From: Lachnospiraceae bacterium
GTDB lineage: Bacteria > Bacillota > Clostridia > Lachnospirales > Lachnospiraceae
Direction: 5' to 3'
Assembly: GCA_017476665.1 (NCBI GenBank)
Contig: JAFUZJ010000019.1
Location: 124,001 to 188,000 of the forward strand
Length of the DNA: 64,000 nt
Of the stretch, positions 43,748 to 54,696 are shown piece after piece. A program made the translations under genes and the position numbers. Below the pieces are notes generated by a model that saw nothing but the letters and a program-made list of their open reading frames with translations, was not told the origin of the DNA and did not search any database. How positions within the stretch are numbered: position 1 is the stretch's first letter; every line of letters starts with the position of its first letter.

Positions 43748-44522
43748 CCGCTTCTTTCATGCTCCTGACATACTCATAGAGATGCGGCGCCGCCTCCGCG
43801 CCGTACTTTGCCACGATCCGCACGATGGCGCTGCCCACGATGGCACCGTCCGATACACCCGCCATCTTTGCCGCCTGCTCCGGGGTACTGATGCCGAACC
43901 CGATGGCCGCCGGCGTATCCGTCACCTCGCGGATGTGCCCCAGGATTGTGTCCAGATCGGTACTGATCTCATTTCTCACACCGGTGACACCCATGGAACT
44001 CACCACATAGATAAACCCGTTTGCTTCCGCCGCAATCTTCTTGATCCGACTCTCGGAGGTGGGTGCGATCATGGAGATCACGCTGACGCCATGGGCATTG
44101 GCAATGGGTTCCATCTCGCCTTTTTCCTCATAAGGCATGTCTGGAATGATAATACCCGCCACGGAAAGCTCCTCACATTTTGTAAAGAAACGATCATAGC
44201 CATAATGGAACACCGGATTCGCATAAGTCATAAAGCAAAGCGGCACATCGCTCTGCTCCCGCACCCTGCGCACGATCTCAAACACGCCGTCCGTAGTAAT
44301 GCCGCCCTTCAGCGCCCTTATGTTTGCCTCCTGGATCACGACGCCTTCTGCCGTGGGATCTGAAAACGGAATTCCGATCTCGATCAGATCTGCGCCGGCT
44401 CTGGCGATCTCCAGAATATTTTTCACACTGCTGTCCGCATCGGGATCACCCGCTGTAATAAATGCAATAAATGCCTTTTTATTCGGTGTATCAAATGCTT
44501 TTGCAATTTTTTCGTTAGTCAT
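43734..44522 (-). CDS. trpA: Tryptophan synthase alpha chain
   Basis: 262 residues from the ATG at 44522, which overlaps trpB by 8 bases and follows [30 protein letters not shown] carries one catalytic acid (Glu near 49), IIPDMPYEE the other, and [11 protein letters not shown] the phosphate site. The alpha subunit cleaves indole-3-glycerol phosphate and channels indole to TrpB. An upstream extension of the frame lies in trpB and is rejected. Confidence 0.96.
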   Translation of the reverse strand: MTNEKIAKAFDTPNKKAFIAFITAGDPDADSSVKNILEIARAGADLIEIGIPFSDPTAEGVVIQEANIRALKGGITTDGVFEIVRRVREQSDVPLCFMTYANPVFHYGYDRFFTKCEELSVAGIIIPDMPYEEKGEMEPIANAHGVSVISMIAPTSESRIKKIAAEANGFIYVVSSMGVTGVRNEISTDLDTILGHIREVTDTPAAIGFGISTPEQAAKMAGVSDGAIVGSAIVRIVAKYGAEAAPHLYEYVRSMKEAVAGV

Positions 44523-45699
44523 GAAGATCCACCCCCCTGTATCTGGCGATCGCCGCCACATCTTTATCTCCGCGTCCGGAAATGCAGACGATAATGCTCT
44601 GATCCGGGCTGTAATTCTTTGCAATCTTGATCACCTGTGCCACTGCATGGGCACTCTCGATGGCGGGAATGACGCCCTCCGTCCTGGAGAGATATTCAAA
44701 GGCCTGCACTGCCTCCTCATCCGTGATGGGCACGTACTGTGCTCTGCCGATATCGTGGAGATACGCATGTTCCGGTCCGATGCCGGGATAATCCAATCCG
44801 GCGGAAATCGAATACACCGGTGCGATCTGTCCGTACTCGTCCTGGCAAAAATAGGACTTCATGCCGTGGAAAATCCCCAGCGTGCCGGTGGAAATCGTCG
44901 CCGCTGTCTCCGGTGTATCCACACCCTTGCCGCCTGCCTCGCAGCCGATCAGTTCCACATCTTTGTCCTCAATAAAGTTATAAAATGCACCCATGGCGTT
45001 GCTGCCGCCGCCCACGCAGGCCACCACAGCCGCCGGAAGTTTTCCCTCCGCCTCTAAGATCTGCTCTCTGGCTTCTTTACTGATCACACTCTGGAAATCC
45101 CGCACGATCATCGGGAATGGATGCGGCCCCATGACAGAGCCAAGGCAATAATGGGTATCCTCCACCCGATTGCTCCACTCTCTCATGGCGTCATTCACCG
45201 CATCTTTCAGCGTCTGCGTTCCGGTGGTCACCGCATTGACCTTTGCGCCCAACAGCTCCATACGATACACATTCAATGCCTGGCGGATGGTATCCTCCTT
45301 GCCCATGAAGATCTCACACTCCATACCCAGAAGCGCCGCCGCCGTGGCGGTTGCCACCCCGTGCTGTCCCGCACCGGTCTCTGCGATCAGCCGGGTCTTG
45401 CCCATTCGTTTTGCAAGCAATGCCTGCCCTAAAACATTGTTGATCTTGTGGGAACCGGTATGATTCAGGTCTTCACGCTTCAGATAGATTTTGGCACCTC
45501 CCAGATCCTTTGTCATCTTCTCCGCATAATACAGAAGTGACGGTCTGCCCGCATATTCATTCAGCAGTTTCTGCAGCTCCGCGTTAAATTCCGGGTCTTT
45601 CTTATAGTGCTCATATGCCTCTTCCAGACGGATCAGTTCATTCATCAAAGTCTCTGAAATATATTGTCCGCCGTGAATACCGTAACGTCCTTTACTCAT
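44515..45699 (-). CDS. trpB: Tryptophan synthase beta chain
   Basis: 394 residues. PLP lysine in [17 protein letters not shown] (about residue 87), GGGSNA phosphate loop and E109-like [11 protein letters not shown]. Classical TrpB1 form. Joins indole and serine. Overlaps trpA. Confidence 0.97.
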   Translation of the reverse strand: MSKGRYGIHGGQYISETLMNELIRLEEAYEHYKKDPEFNAELQKLLNEYAGRPSLLYYAEKMTKDLGGAKIYLKREDLNHTGSHKINNVLGQALLAKRMGKTRLIAETGAGQHGVATATAAALLGMECEIFMGKEDTIRQALNVYRMELLGAKVNAVTTGTQTLKDAVNDAMREWSNRVEDTHYCLGSVMGPHPFPMIVRDFQSVISKEAREQILEAEGKLPAAVVACVGGGSNAMGAFYNFIEDKDVELIGCEAGGKGVDTPETAATISTGTLGIFHGMKSYFCQDEYGQIAPVYSISAGLDYPGIGPEHAYLHDIGRAQYVPITDEEAVQAFEYLSRTEGVIPAIESAHAVAQVIKIAKNYSPDQSIIVCISGRGDKDVAAIARYRGVDLHD

Positions 45700-45717
45700 C
45701 TTGTCTCTTCCTCTCTG

Positions 45718-46518
45718 TTATTTTCCTGCCAGTTCCCGAAGCATTCCTGCCTTATCCGGGCTTCTCATAAAAGTCTCTCCGATCAGCACCGCATCTGTTC
45801 CGTTTTCTTCCAGCCGCCTGATATCCTCTCTGGTCCTCATACCGCTCTCCGAAACAAACAGAATATCGGAAGGTACCATCTGTCGCAGCCGCACCGAATT
45901 GTTGATATCCACCGAGAAATCCTTAAGATTCCGGTTGTTCACGCCGATGATGCGCGCTTTCGCCGCCAGCGCCATCTCCACCTCGTGCCCGTCATGCGCT
46001 TCCACCAACGCGGAAAGCCCCAATTCATCCGCAATCTGCGCGTACTCCTGAAGCTGTCCGGGAGACAGGATGGCACAGATCAACAATACCGCATCCGCTC
46101 CCATTTTCTTTGCCTGATAGATCATATATTCATCCACGGTAAAATCCTTCCGCAGAAGCGGGATCTGCACCCGCTTTCGGATTGCTTCCAGATACCTGTC
46201 GCTGCCTTTGAAATAAAACGGCTCTGTCAGGATCGAGATGGCATCCGCTCCCGCCTGTTCATATTCCGCGGCAATCTCCTCATAAGGAAAATTCTCCGCG
46301 ATCACCCCCTTGGAAGGCGACGCTTTCTTCACCTCACAGATGAAACGGATGCCTTCCTGCGACAACGCCCGCTCGAAGGGATAAGGCTTATCTGTAAGCC
46401 GGTGTCTGGGCAATGCTTCCGCCTGCGCCTTCAATTCCGCCAGAGAAATGCTGCGTTGCTGTTCCGCGATCCGCTCTGCCGTTTTGGCTGCAATCTCCGC
46501 CAATATCGTATCTGCCAT
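45718..46518 (-). CDS. trpC: Indole-3-glycerol-phosphate synthase
   Basis: 266 residues, TIM barrel: RFICEVKKASPSKGVI, LLRKDFTVDEY, LVEAHDGHEVEMAL, IGVNNRNLKDF and VLIGETFMR. Stand-alone TrpC, not fused to TrpF. AAAGGAG precedes the ATG. Confidence 0.97.
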   Translation of the reverse strand: MADTILAEIAAKTAERIAEQQRSISLAELKAQAEALPRHRLTDKPYPFERALSQEGIRFICEVKKASPSKGVIAENFPYEEIAAEYEQAGADAISILTEPFYFKGSDRYLEAIRKRVQIPLLRKDFTVDEYMIYQAKKMGADAVLLICAILSPGQLQEYAQIADELGLSALVEAHDGHEVEMALAAKARIIGVNNRNLKDFSVDINNSVRLRQMVPSDILFVSESGMRTREDIRRLEENGTDAVLIGETFMRSPDKAGMLRELAGK

Positions 46519-46519
46519 G

Positions 46520-47092
46520 TCAGCTCCTTTCCGCCAGGAAATTCTCCATGATCTTCCTGCCCTCCGGTGTCAGCACTGACTCCGGATGAAACTGCACACC
46601 GTACACCGGCAATTCTCTGTGTTCCACCGCCATCACCTCTCCGTCTGATGTGACTGCCGTCACCTTCAGCACCTTAGGCATACTTGCCGGATCTGCCGCC
46701 AATGAGTGGTATCTGGCTACAGTCATGGTCTGATTCATTCCCCGGAACAACACACTGTCCGCATCGATCTGTGCAGTGGACTGCTTCCCGTGCATCAGTT
46801 CTCTCGCATAGGTGATCGTGGCACCGTATACCTCGCAGATTGCCTGATGCCCCAAGCAGATCCCCAGGATGGGAATCCTGCCCGCCAGCGTCCGGATCGT
46901 TTCTTCACAGACGCCTGCCTGTGCCGGTCTGCCCGGTCCCGGAGATAGGATAATATGGCTGGGCGACAACGCCTCTATTTCCGCAACCGTCAGCTCATCA
47001 TTCCGGATCACCCGAATATCTTCGTTTACCGATCCGATAAGCTGATACACATTATAGGAAAAACTATCGTAATTGTCTATCAAAAGTATCAT
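46520..47092 (-). CDS. trpG: Anthranilate synthase component II
   Basis: 190 residues, class I glutamine amidotransferase: DNYDSFSYN start, LSPGPGRP, catalytic Cys in LGICLGHQAI (about 80) and HPES with the catalytic His near the C-terminus. Not fused to TrpD. Starts 1 base after the trpE stop. Confidence 0.96.
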   Translation of the reverse strand: MILLIDNYDSFSYNVYQLIGSVNEDIRVIRNDELTVAEIEALSPSHIILSPGPGRPAQAGVCEETIRTLAGRIPILGICLGHQAICEVYGATITYARELMHGKQSTAQIDADSVLFRGMNQTMTVARYHSLAADPASMPKVLKVTAVTSDGEVMAVEHRELPVYGVQFHPESVLTPEGRKIMENFLAERS

Positions 47093-47093
47093 A

Positions 47094-48569
47094 TCATTCC
47101 AATCCTTTCTGTGCCCGTTCAATCGCTTCCCTGACCGCAGCCGCCTTTTGGATACATTCTCTGTACTCATTCTCCGGCACACTGTCTGCTACGATTCCGG
47201 CACCGGAACGGATGAAAACCTTGCCGTTTTTGGAAAATGCCAGCCGGATACCGATACAGGTATCCAGATTCCCGGTGAAGGACAGGTACCCGATTGCCCC
47301 TCCGTAAATTCCCCGTTTGTTGTCCTCCAGCTCATTGATGATCTCACAGGCCCGAAGTTTCGGTGCACCGGAAAGGGTTCCTGCAGGAAGGATGGCATCC
47401 ACTCCGTCCACCGCGTCCTTATCCGCTCTGATGGTTCCGCTCACCGTGGAACCGATATGCATCACATGGGAGTACCGCTCAATCTGCATGTATTTCTCCA
47501 CCTTGACCGTTCCGATCCGGCTGATCTTCCCAATATCGTTACGGCCCAGATCCACCAGCATATTATGCTCCGCGCGCTCTTTTTCATCAGCCAGCAGCTC
47601 CCGTTCCAACTCTGCGTCTTCCTCCGGAGTCTCACCGCGCCTTCTGGTACCTGCCAGAGGATAGGTATATAATTTTCCCTTCTCCAGCTTTACCAGCGTT
47701 TCCGGGCTGGCTCCGGCAATCTCGCCGTCCGAACCGGAGAAATAGAACATATAGGGCGAGGGATTGGTGGTGCGCAGCACCCGATACGCATCCAGCAGAC
47801 TTCCTTCCATCCTGGCTTCCAATCGGTTGGACAGCACCACCTGAAAGATGTCTCCCTCTTTGATATAATGTTTTCCCTTGCGCACCATATTGCAATAAGA
47901 CTGCTCGTCAAACAGCGGCTCAAATCCGGAAGTCAGCTTCAGCGGAACATGAGGAGCCTTCTCCCCCTTCATAAGCAGCTGCTTTAAGCTCTCCAGTTCC
48001 ACAACCGCCTTATTGTAATTGACTTCCAGCTCATCCGTCCGCACATTCACGATCAGGATCAGCTTCTGTCTGTAATTGTCAAACACCACTACCTTGTGGA
48101 ACAGCATAAGATTGACATCGGAAAACCCCTCCTCATCCTTTGCATCCAACCGCAGTGTCGGTTCGCTGTACTTGATATAATCGTAGGAAAAATATCCCAC
48201 CAAACCGCCGGTAAACGGTGGCAGTCCTTCTATGACGGGACTCTTATTTTCCGACAATACATTCCGGATCAGTTCCCGTACATCTTCCGTGGTCGTACGG
48301 CTGCTCATGGGAGACTTGATCGTTGTGATTCCGTTATAGCAGTTGATCTCCAGCAGGGGATCATATCCCAGAAAAGAATATCTGCCCCAGCGTTTATCCG
48401 CCTCAGCGCTCTCCAGCAGATAGACATGATTGCTGACTTTTTCTAATACCTGCAGCACCTCAATGGGTGTGATCATATCCGCAAAAAGCTCACAGCTCAC
48501 CGGTATCACACCATAACTCTCCTGCCCGCTATATTTCCTGCATTCCTCCAGACCAGGTACCACTTTCAT
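47094..48569 (-). CDS. trpE: Anthranilate synthase component I
   Basis: 491 residues. The feedback site element VYLLES near 50, then EGDIFQVVLSNRLEA, PSPYMFY, IAGASPETLVKLEKG, PLAGTRRRGETPEED and the C-terminal LPAGTLSGAPKLRACEII. Makes anthranilate from chorismate with ammonia from TrpG. The frame extends through the T-box leader; AGGAGG before 48569 gives the start. Controlled by the Trp T-box. Confidence 0.97.
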   Translation of the reverse strand: MKVVPGLEECRKYSGQESYGVIPVSCELFADMITPIEVLQVLEKVSNHVYLLESAEADKRWGRYSFLGYDPLLEINCYNGITTIKSPMSSRTTTEDVRELIRNVLSENKSPVIEGLPPFTGGLVGYFSYDYIKYSEPTLRLDAKDEEGFSDVNLMLFHKVVVFDNYRQKLILIVNVRTDELEVNYNKAVVELESLKQLLMKGEKAPHVPLKLTSGFEPLFDEQSYCNMVRKGKHYIKEGDIFQVVLSNRLEARMEGSLLDAYRVLRTTNPSPYMFYFSGSDGEIAGASPETLVKLEKGKLYTYPLAGTRRRGETPEEDAELERELLADEKERAEHNMLVDLGRNDIGKISRIGTVKVEKYMQIERYSHVMHIGSTVSGTIRADKDAVDGVDAILPAGTLSGAPKLRACEIINELEDNKRGIYGGAIGYLSFTGNLDTCIGIRLAFSKNGKVFIRSGAGIVADSVPENEYRECIQKAAAVREAIERAQKGLE

Positions 48570-48968
48570 GTTATTCCTCCTCGCTTCTGTATGACTGTTG
48601 ACCTCATTGTTCGCGAAAAAAACGTCCTTGACAGAAATCTCTTCTGTCAAGGACGAGTCTTGATCCGTTTCGGATACACCCGCGGTGCCACCTTGATTCA
48701 CGATGAAAATCGTGCGCTTACAGGATACGGTCACATCTGACTTATATCCCTGACCCTTTACGCAGGTCCTACGTCGCAGGATACTAAAAACCTCTGGTTT
48801 TAAACACTTCTGGTTTGACCCCATCGGTCTGAAACCTTACGTTTTGTTCATTGCGCCCTCCGTGGTCCATTTAACAGCCTGCTTCTCCAACCTTTCTCAG
48901 CATCCGGTCTCTCTGTGCGCGCATCTGCTGTTTTTATCTCCACTTCCTTGGTTTAATCCGTGTTTATT
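48570..48968 (-). promoter_or_regulatory. T-box leader, tryptophan specific, with terminator
   Basis: Stem I shows AGAGAGACCGG...GAGAAAGG, and the specifier loop reads AAA-UGG-ACC with Trp codon UGG. The T-box core AAGGTGGCACCGCGGGT (about 48695-48679) is followed by a perfect terminator GTCCTTGACAGA...TCTGTCAAGGAC with a T run. Uncharged tRNA-Trp should turn on trpEGCBA. Confidence 0.94.
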
Positions 48969-48972
48969 TTTT

Positions 48973-49004
48973 ATTATATTACTTCGCTAAAGCGCAAATG
49001 TCAA
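48973..49004 (-). promoter_or_regulatory. Promoter of the trp operon
   Basis: TTGACA (49004-48999) is upstream of an A/T-rich TAATATAAT; the best spacing is 17 to TAATAT, with a TATAAT (48978-48973) slightly farther away. Confidence 0.6.
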
Positions 49005-49011
49005 GTATTTT

Positions 49012-50712
49012 TTAGAACTTGAACTTATTCACCTCGCTGTCCAGATGCTGTGCAATGGAGGCATTCTCATTAACCACATCCCGGTTCTGATTCATATTGC
49101 TGGACATCTCTGCCACAGAGGAAGCCACGTCAGAAACGCCTCTGGCGCTTTCCTCCACTGCTCTGGACACGTCATCCATAGCTGTGTTCACACTCTCCAT
49201 GGATCTCTCAATATTCTCGGAAGCCTCCTCCACATTGCGGAGCATATCGGATACCTGTTCCGCATCTTTTTGATACTGCAGTCCCGTATCCATCAACTGT
49301 CTGTAGCCACCAATCGTCTTTACTTTTACAAAATCCACCATCTTGGTGGACTCCTCTGCCAGTCCCTTTACGTTCGCGATCACTTCCTCGCTGATAATCT
49401 GGATCTGTTTCGCGGTCTCAGCGGAATGCGTCGCCAGGGAGCTGATCTCGCTGGCAACCACTGCAAAGCCTTTGCCCTGCTCTCCCGCTCTCGCCGCCTC
49501 AATGCTGGCATTTAAGGACAGCAGATTGGTCTCATCGGCAATCTCCAGAATGGTCTGCGTCAATTTGCTGATATTTTCCACATCTTTGGATTTCTCAATC
49601 TTTTCATCCAGACTCTTTGTCATATTTTCAGCTGCGGTTTCCGCAATCTTGGTCTCCTCTGCAGCGCTCTTGCACATCTGCTGTGCTCTGCCCTGCATCT
49701 CCTGCGCATAGCTGGTACCGCGCTGCACGCTGACATTCAGTCCATCCACATCCGACTGGATCTGCTGCGTGGAGAACTGCACCTGCTGCAAGCTCGCCGA
49801 AGTTTCCTGCATGGCCGCGCTCATCTCCTCCATGGTCGCAGATACGCCGACCAACTGATCGTTGGTGCGCACCGTCATGTTGAGGGCTGTCTCCACAGAA
49901 CCGGAAAGACGGTTGGAGTTGCCGGAAATGCTGCTCACCACCGTACGGATATACTCCAGCAGATTGTTGATGTTTTCCGCAATATCGCCGACCTCATCAT
50001 TGCTGTTTACCTGGATCTTCTGGGTCAGATCACCGTTGTTGCTCACCAGGTCGGACACTTTATTATTGACTGTCTTCAGGCCTGCCGAGATACGACTTGC
50101 CATGATCACGGAGATCACAACAGATACGATCACCAGCAGCACGCCGATGGTCACGATCGCCATAACGATCTTATGTAAGGTTTCCACGATATTTTCCGCA
50201 TGGTAGTCGATCCCCAGGACCCCTACCACGTCACCGTTCCGATCCGAAACCGGCGCATATGCCGTGATATAGCTTGCACCGTCCGCCTTCTCGATCTTGT
50301 TTGTCACATAACCGGAACTGTTCATGGCATTTCTCATTTCCGCCACATAGATGTCCTCAACCGCTTCTCCCACGGCAGTCTCACCATCTGGCACGGAAAG
50401 GTAGACCATCCGGCCGTCCCGCTCTCCCACGGTATAAATGGAATGGATGTTGCCGCTGGCCTGAATATTCTCCAGCGCCTCCAATGTCACCGTATTTGCA
50501 TAGCTTTCATCCGAACCGGTCTCCAACAGAGATAACAGATTCCCGTTGATCTCTCTGGCGGATACCTGCGTCAGCGCCAGGGTGTCCGCCGCCGCACTCT
50601 CCACGAAGCTGTTGCTCACATGATTATAGATAAAAATTCCCATCACCAGACAGATCAGGATATTTACCGGCACGCTGCCCAAAAGAATTTTACTGCGTAT
50701 ACTGAATCTCAT
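49012..50712 (-). CDS. Methyl-accepting chemotaxis protein
   Basis: 566 residues. Helix at about 10-30, an extracytoplasmic dCache-like sensor (about 31-185), second helix 190-212, HAMP, and a long signalling coiled coil with the hairpin tip [34 protein letters not shown]. It should signal to CheA/CheW, none of which is in the window. AGGGGGACG precedes the ATG. It starts 11 bases after a solute-binding lipoprotein gene, so the pair may sense the same ligand. Confidence 0.92.
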   Translation of the reverse strand: MRFSIRSKILLGSVPVNILICLVMGIFIYNHVSNSFVESAAADTLALTQVSAREINGNLLSLLETGSDESYANTVTLEALENIQASGNIHSIYTVGERDGRMVYLSVPDGETAVGEAVEDIYVAEMRNAMNSSGYVTNKIEKADGASYITAYAPVSDRNGDVVGVLGIDYHAENIVETLHKIVMAIVTIGVLLVIVSVVISVIMASRISAGLKTVNNKVSDLVSNNGDLTQKIQVNSNDEVGDIAENINNLLEYIRTVVSSISGNSNRLSGSVETALNMTVRTNDQLVGVSATMEEMSAAMQETSASLQQVQFSTQQIQSDVDGLNVSVQRGTSYAQEMQGRAQQMCKSAAEETKIAETAAENMTKSLDEKIEKSKDVENISKLTQTILEIADETNLLSLNASIEAARAGEQGKGFAVVASEISSLATHSAETAKQIQIISEEVIANVKGLAEESTKMVDFVKVKTIGGYRQLMDTGLQYQKDAEQVSDMLRNVEEASENIERSMESVNTAMDDVSRAVEESARGVSDVASSVAEMSSNMNQNRDVVNENASIAQHLDSEVNKFKF

Positions 50713-50723
50713 GTTTCGTCCCC

Positions 50724-52184
50724 CTATTCCGCATTTAATGAATCTACGATTGCCTGCGACATCCAGTTTCCGTTCTGCGTCGCAAACTGACTGTAGGCTT
50801 CCTCGATATCCTGCCCGCTCACTACCACCTTGTTGATCAGTTCCGTTTTTAATGCCATCAGATCACTGTTGTAAAGAGCGTAGGCCTCGGTACTGTACGG
50901 CAGATCCGCCAGCTTGCTGTGGCTGTTAAAGACATCTGCCGCCACAGCCGCCTTTGTGTTGGCGTTTCCCGCCCCCGGATCATTTTTGATCGGTACAATG
51001 GCGAGCATACGGTCAATATGGTTCTTCGCATAGGTCTCCGAAGTGGGCGAATAGGTCCATAGGGTTTCCATCTCCCCGCCGTCCAACATGGTCTCCAGGA
51101 AATACTCGTACACGCCCGCAGGATTCTTGCACGCGGAGGTAATGCACCACACCGGCGCAACTCTCTCCAGATAGTCTCCGGTCTCCGCAATGGGTGCAAT
51201 GGCCACCAGTTCATCATCCACGCCGGCTTCTTTCAGTTTATTGGAAAGGGTATTCCCCCAGGTTCCCGCCCAGTAAGTAAACGCACCGAATTCATTTGCA
51301 TAAAATTTATCTCTGCTGTTTCCTGTAGAGTTCTCCGCAATCTTCGGATCAATATATCCCGCCTTGTAGGCGGTCTGAAGGCGACGCAGTGCATCCTTCA
51401 TGGCATCCTCCGTAAATCCGTCCGCCCAGGTTCCGTCCTCTTTTTGATAAAAAGCAGGATATGCGTCCTGATAAAATTCCGGCAGATAATTGGTATACGG
51501 CGCTTCACTGTTGATCAGCCCCGCCGCCGACACGCCGTAAGTATCTCCGTTTCTGCCGTTGCCGTCCGGATCCCGCTCTGTGAATGCCTTTAACATAGCC
51601 AGATATTCCTCATAATTGGTGGGAACCGACAATCCGCAATTGTCCAGCCACGCCTTCTTCACATAAGTAATACAACCGTTTCCTCTGGCCGGCGTGATCC
51701 CATATAATTTGCCGTGAATGCGGATTCCCTCAATCAGTTCCGCGTTGCCTGCATCCTGTATTTTCCTCTCTAATTCCGAACCCTGATAGTAATCCGAAAT
51801 ATCCGCCAACATATCCTCCGCCGCATACTCCGTATAATAAGTAGAGCTGAGCAATACCACATCGGGAAGATTTCCGGATGCAAATGCCTCCTTGACTTCA
51901 TCATAATAAACATCGTGCTCCGGCTGTATGATCTCCAAAGTGATCCCCGTCTTCTCCTCCCAAAGCACTTTAAACTCCTCCTGTCCCTTATCAGGCGTTA
52001 CAAGCGTTCCGTCCACCATCATGGTAATCTTTTCCGGCTTTGTCCATGTTGCATTGTCCGTGACGCCCAAATGGCTCTCCGTCTGTGATTGCGTTTTACT
52101 GTCCGGCGTCCGATTTGCACAGCCTGCCAACACACAGAGGGCCAACGCGGAGCACAGTATTCTTGCAATGGCTTTTCTCTTCAT
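50724..52184 (-). CDS. Extracellular solute-binding lipoprotein
   Basis: 486 residues. Signal sequence ending LCVLAGC gives a lipidated Cys at about 22; the rest is a type 1 solute-binding fold of the sugar/oligosaccharide class ([31 protein letters not shown], later [17 protein letters not shown]). No permease or ATPase genes are adjacent; the only partner is the chemoreceptor downstream. Ligand not predictable. Confidence 0.88.
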   Translation of the reverse strand: MKRKAIARILCSALALCVLAGCANRTPDSKTQSQTESHLGVTDNATWTKPEKITMMVDGTLVTPDKGQEEFKVLWEEKTGITLEIIQPEHDVYYDEVKEAFASGNLPDVVLLSSTYYTEYAAEDMLADISDYYQGSELERKIQDAGNAELIEGIRIHGKLYGITPARGNGCITYVKKAWLDNCGLSVPTNYEEYLAMLKAFTERDPDGNGRNGDTYGVSAAGLINSEAPYTNYLPEFYQDAYPAFYQKEDGTWADGFTEDAMKDALRRLQTAYKAGYIDPKIAENSTGNSRDKFYANEFGAFTYWAGTWGNTLSNKLKEAGVDDELVAIAPIAETGDYLERVAPVWCITSACKNPAGVYEYFLETMLDGGEMETLWTYSPTSETYAKNHIDRMLAIVPIKNDPGAGNANTKAAVAADVFNSHSKLADLPYSTEAYALYNSDLMALKTELINKVVVSGQDIEEAYSQFATQNGNWMSQAIVDSLNAE

Positions 52185-52250
52185 ATTACAGGACGATCCT
52201 CCTTCCGATAAATTTTATTCCTATTTTTCATTGCTTTCCAATTCACTCAC

Positions 52251-52280
52251 AAAAAAGGTCTGAAGGTTGACCTCCAGACC
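52251..52280 (-). terminator. Terminator of the amidase-deacetylase operon
   Basis: GGTCTG-A-AGGT...ACCT-C-CAGACC stem (52257-52280) followed on the minus strand by six T (52256-52251). Confidence 0.8.
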
Positions 52281-52339
52281 GCATAAAGCCCTTTTCACCA
52301 ACAAACTTATTTTACCTCAAATAACCCCAAAAGACAATA

Positions 52340-53794
52340 TCAAAACTGTATCGGCTCCACTTCCGGTGTTATGGGAAGCATCTGATATTCCGGAAACTGA
52401 TCTAACAGTTCTTCCAGACACAGGGTAGTATTGTACACCACATCATGTGCCAGCATAACGACTTTCCTTCTCCCAAGTGTACTCCCTGTTGCATTTTGGA
52501 TCAGTCGTTCCGGCTCATTGTGTTTACTCGCATCCTCCAGGCTTGCATTCCAGTCAAAATAAACATATCCTCTGTCCTCCATTTCCCGGATAATCTCCTT
52601 GTACACTGACTTATTATGCGCATTAATGCTGCCGCCCGGAAAACGGAAGATGGTTGCCTCCACACCGGTAGCCTCATAAATGGCGCTCTTTGCTTTCTCA
52701 AAGTCCGCAAGGTAACTTTCCGTGCTTTGGTATAGTTTATCATAGTCGTGATTATAGCAATGAATCCCGATGGTGTGTCCTTCCTCTGCAATCTGCTTTG
52801 CCACCTCCGGATGCTTTTCCACGTTTTCCCCGATCAAAAAGAAGGTTGCCCTGATATGATGCGTCTTCAGAATATTCAGCACTGCTATCGTATTTTCCGC
52901 CGATGGTCCGTCATCGAAGGTCAGATACATAGTCTTTGGGAAAAAATACAGATCCACGGCATCCGCAATCCCTTTGGCAAGCTTCTCCTGGTATTCCGGG
53001 GATAGCAAACGTTCCCGCTCCGCAGAATTTGACAGAAATCCGGTTTCGATCAGACAGGATGGCATCTTTGTCTCCCGTATCACATAGAGGGTCTCATTCT
53101 CCTTTAATTCCCGCTGCTCCGCCTTGGTATAGATCAGTACCTCTTTCTGAACCAGTTGCGCCAGGCGCCTGCTGCCGTCTCCCGCTTTTTCACTGTTATA
53201 CCACACTTCAACTCCCGAAACATCGGAAACCAGCTTCTCCGTGGCATTCTGATGGATACTGATATAGAGATCCGCTTTCTGACTGTTAGCAAAGTCCACC
53301 CGTTCCTCCAAAGACATGACTGCATGCTCCATGCTCTCGTCACTTCTGCGGGTCAGGCTGACCTGATATCCCATGTCCAGAAGTCTGTTCTCCGCAGCCT
53401 CAGCGATCTGAAGATTCACATCCTTCTCAAAAATGTCCCCTCTGCTGCATCCCTCATCCTCACCGCCATGCCCCGGATCCAGCACAATATGGATTTCATC
53501 GCGCTCCTTAGGGAAATCTTCCTGATCTGAGTCTTTTTCCGAATCCACAGCTTCGGGATCTGCCTCCTGTGTTGGAACCAACTCTCTCGTTGCTGCACAG
53601 GACTGTCCCATCATCTCCTTGGCATTCACTTCCATTACGCGCTGCCGCTCGAACGATACCGTCTCCGCAGTCAGCGCTGCCAGCAGCAGTGCCAGTATTC
53701 CGCAGACCACCCTGGGGGCCAGTCTGTGATATTCTTTTCTGTGTTGATTTCTATATTGATTTCTATATTGACTTCTATGTTGATATTTCTGCAT
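52340..53794 (-). CDS. N-acetylmuramoyl-L-alanine amidase fused to polysaccharide deacetylase
   Basis: 484 residues. Basic N-terminus with short Tyr-Arg-Asn-Gln repeats, one membrane helix (about 30-50), a linker, an Amidase_3 domain (about 103-290: IVLDPGHGGEDEG, zinc His/Glu, SIHQNA, ETGFLSN) and a NodB-type deacetylase domain (about 290-475: LTFDDGPS, HxxxH metal site in IHCYNH, RFPGGS). Both domains act on peptidoglycan outside the membrane. The ATG at 53794 has GGGAGG upstream; the frame opens at 53839. Last gene of a two-component operon. Confidence 0.9.
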   Translation of the reverse strand: MQKYQHRSQYRNQYRNQHRKEYHRLAPRVVCGILALLLAALTAETVSFERQRVMEVNAKEMMGQSCAATRELVPTQEADPEAVDSEKDSDQEDFPKERDEIHIVLDPGHGGEDEGCSRGDIFEKDVNLQIAEAAENRLLDMGYQVSLTRRSDESMEHAVMSLEERVDFANSQKADLYISIHQNATEKLVSDVSGVEVWYNSEKAGDGSRRLAQLVQKEVLIYTKAEQRELKENETLYVIRETKMPSCLIETGFLSNSAERERLLSPEYQEKLAKGIADAVDLYFFPKTMYLTFDDGPSAENTIAVLNILKTHHIRATFFLIGENVEKHPEVAKQIAEEGHTIGIHCYNHDYDKLYQSTESYLADFEKAKSAIYEATGVEATIFRFPGGSINAHNKSVYKEIIREMEDRGYVYFDWNASLEDASKHNEPERLIQNATGSTLGRRKVVMLAHDVVYNTTLCLEELLDQFPEYQMLPITPEVEPIQF

Positions 53795-53919
53795 CAGCGC
53801 ATCCTCCCGGCACATCTTGTCTCCCGTGCCATGCTCCATACCTCAAGAATACGCTGCACTTTCATCATAAATTCAACATTTATGCATAAAAATCACATCT
53901 TTTTTGCATCATCTTCGCA

Positions 53920-54696
53920 TCATTTTGAAATTTTCAGGAACAGTTCATTGATGCCTTCATAAAAGCCCACAGTCACCACAGTACTTTCCTCTCCAATCCC
54001 TGCAAACCGATATTTTTTATAATAAGGTGTGTTTTCCAGGAGTGGATTGTCTGAGTCAAACTCACTTCTACCGGACAATCCCTGGTAAGCGCTCCATGCC
54101 TCCATCATTCGGTCCGGATCAATCTGTTCCCATGTGCTGCCTGTCCTCGCATAAAATTCACAGATATGTCCGGTCTCTGCATCCATATAGGCATCCAGCA
54201 TTCGCCCCGATTTATCCGCGTTCTTGATATCCGTAGAAAGGCTGATCTTCCACACAGACAAGCTGTTTCTGGGATCCAACACATCGATAGCGGAATACAG
54301 CACCGCCTGATAGGAATCCTCCGTGACATCCCGCACCATTTCCGGCAGGATTCCCCTGTCCGCAAGTTCCCGAAGCTGGTTCATGCACTCCCCATAGACA
54401 GCTTCCTCCGTAATCTCCTTCTCCGAAGGTCCCTGTCTGTTCACTACAAGCGCATAGGAGCCCTGTTGATCCCGACTGTTCATGCACATAGACAGCACGT
54501 AAAGCCTCTCATTGCTCCCCAGCGTATAGCGGTACCCTTCTTCACCGCCTTCCACCTGCTCTGCTGCAACCTTATTCAGGACGCCTCCGTCCCTGTATCC
54601 AGCGAGCAGTTCCGGTCCCCAAAGTGCCACCGCTAAAACCGCCGCCGATGCCGCCGCAAATATAATCGCCTTCCATTTTCCCTGCCCTTTATTCAT
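53920..54696 (-). CDS. Signal-anchored hypothetical protein
   Basis: 258 residues. N-terminal helix (about 9-27), then a soluble domain; no family recognised. The start overlaps the kinase stop by 8 bases, so translation is coupled. It may be an exported accessory of the two-component system, similar in logic to YycH/YycI, but sequence similarity to those is not visible. Confidence 0.65.
   Translation of the reverse strand: MNKGQGKWKAIIFAAASAAVLAVALWGPELLAGYRDGGVLNKVAAEQVEGGEEGYRYTLGSNERLYVLSMCMNSRDQQGSYALVVNRQGPSEKEITEEAVYGECMNQLRELADRGILPEMVRDVTEDSYQAVLYSAIDVLDPRNSLSVWKISLSTDIKNADKSGRMLDAYMDAETGHICEFYARTGSTWEQIDPDRMMEAWSAYQGLSGRSEFDSDNPLLENTPYYKKYRFAGIGEESTVVTVGFYEGINELFLKISK

Noticed and set aside
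48570-48824. N-terminal extension of TrpE
   Set aside because: The frame is open through the Trp T-box and terminator. AGGAGG places the start at 48569.
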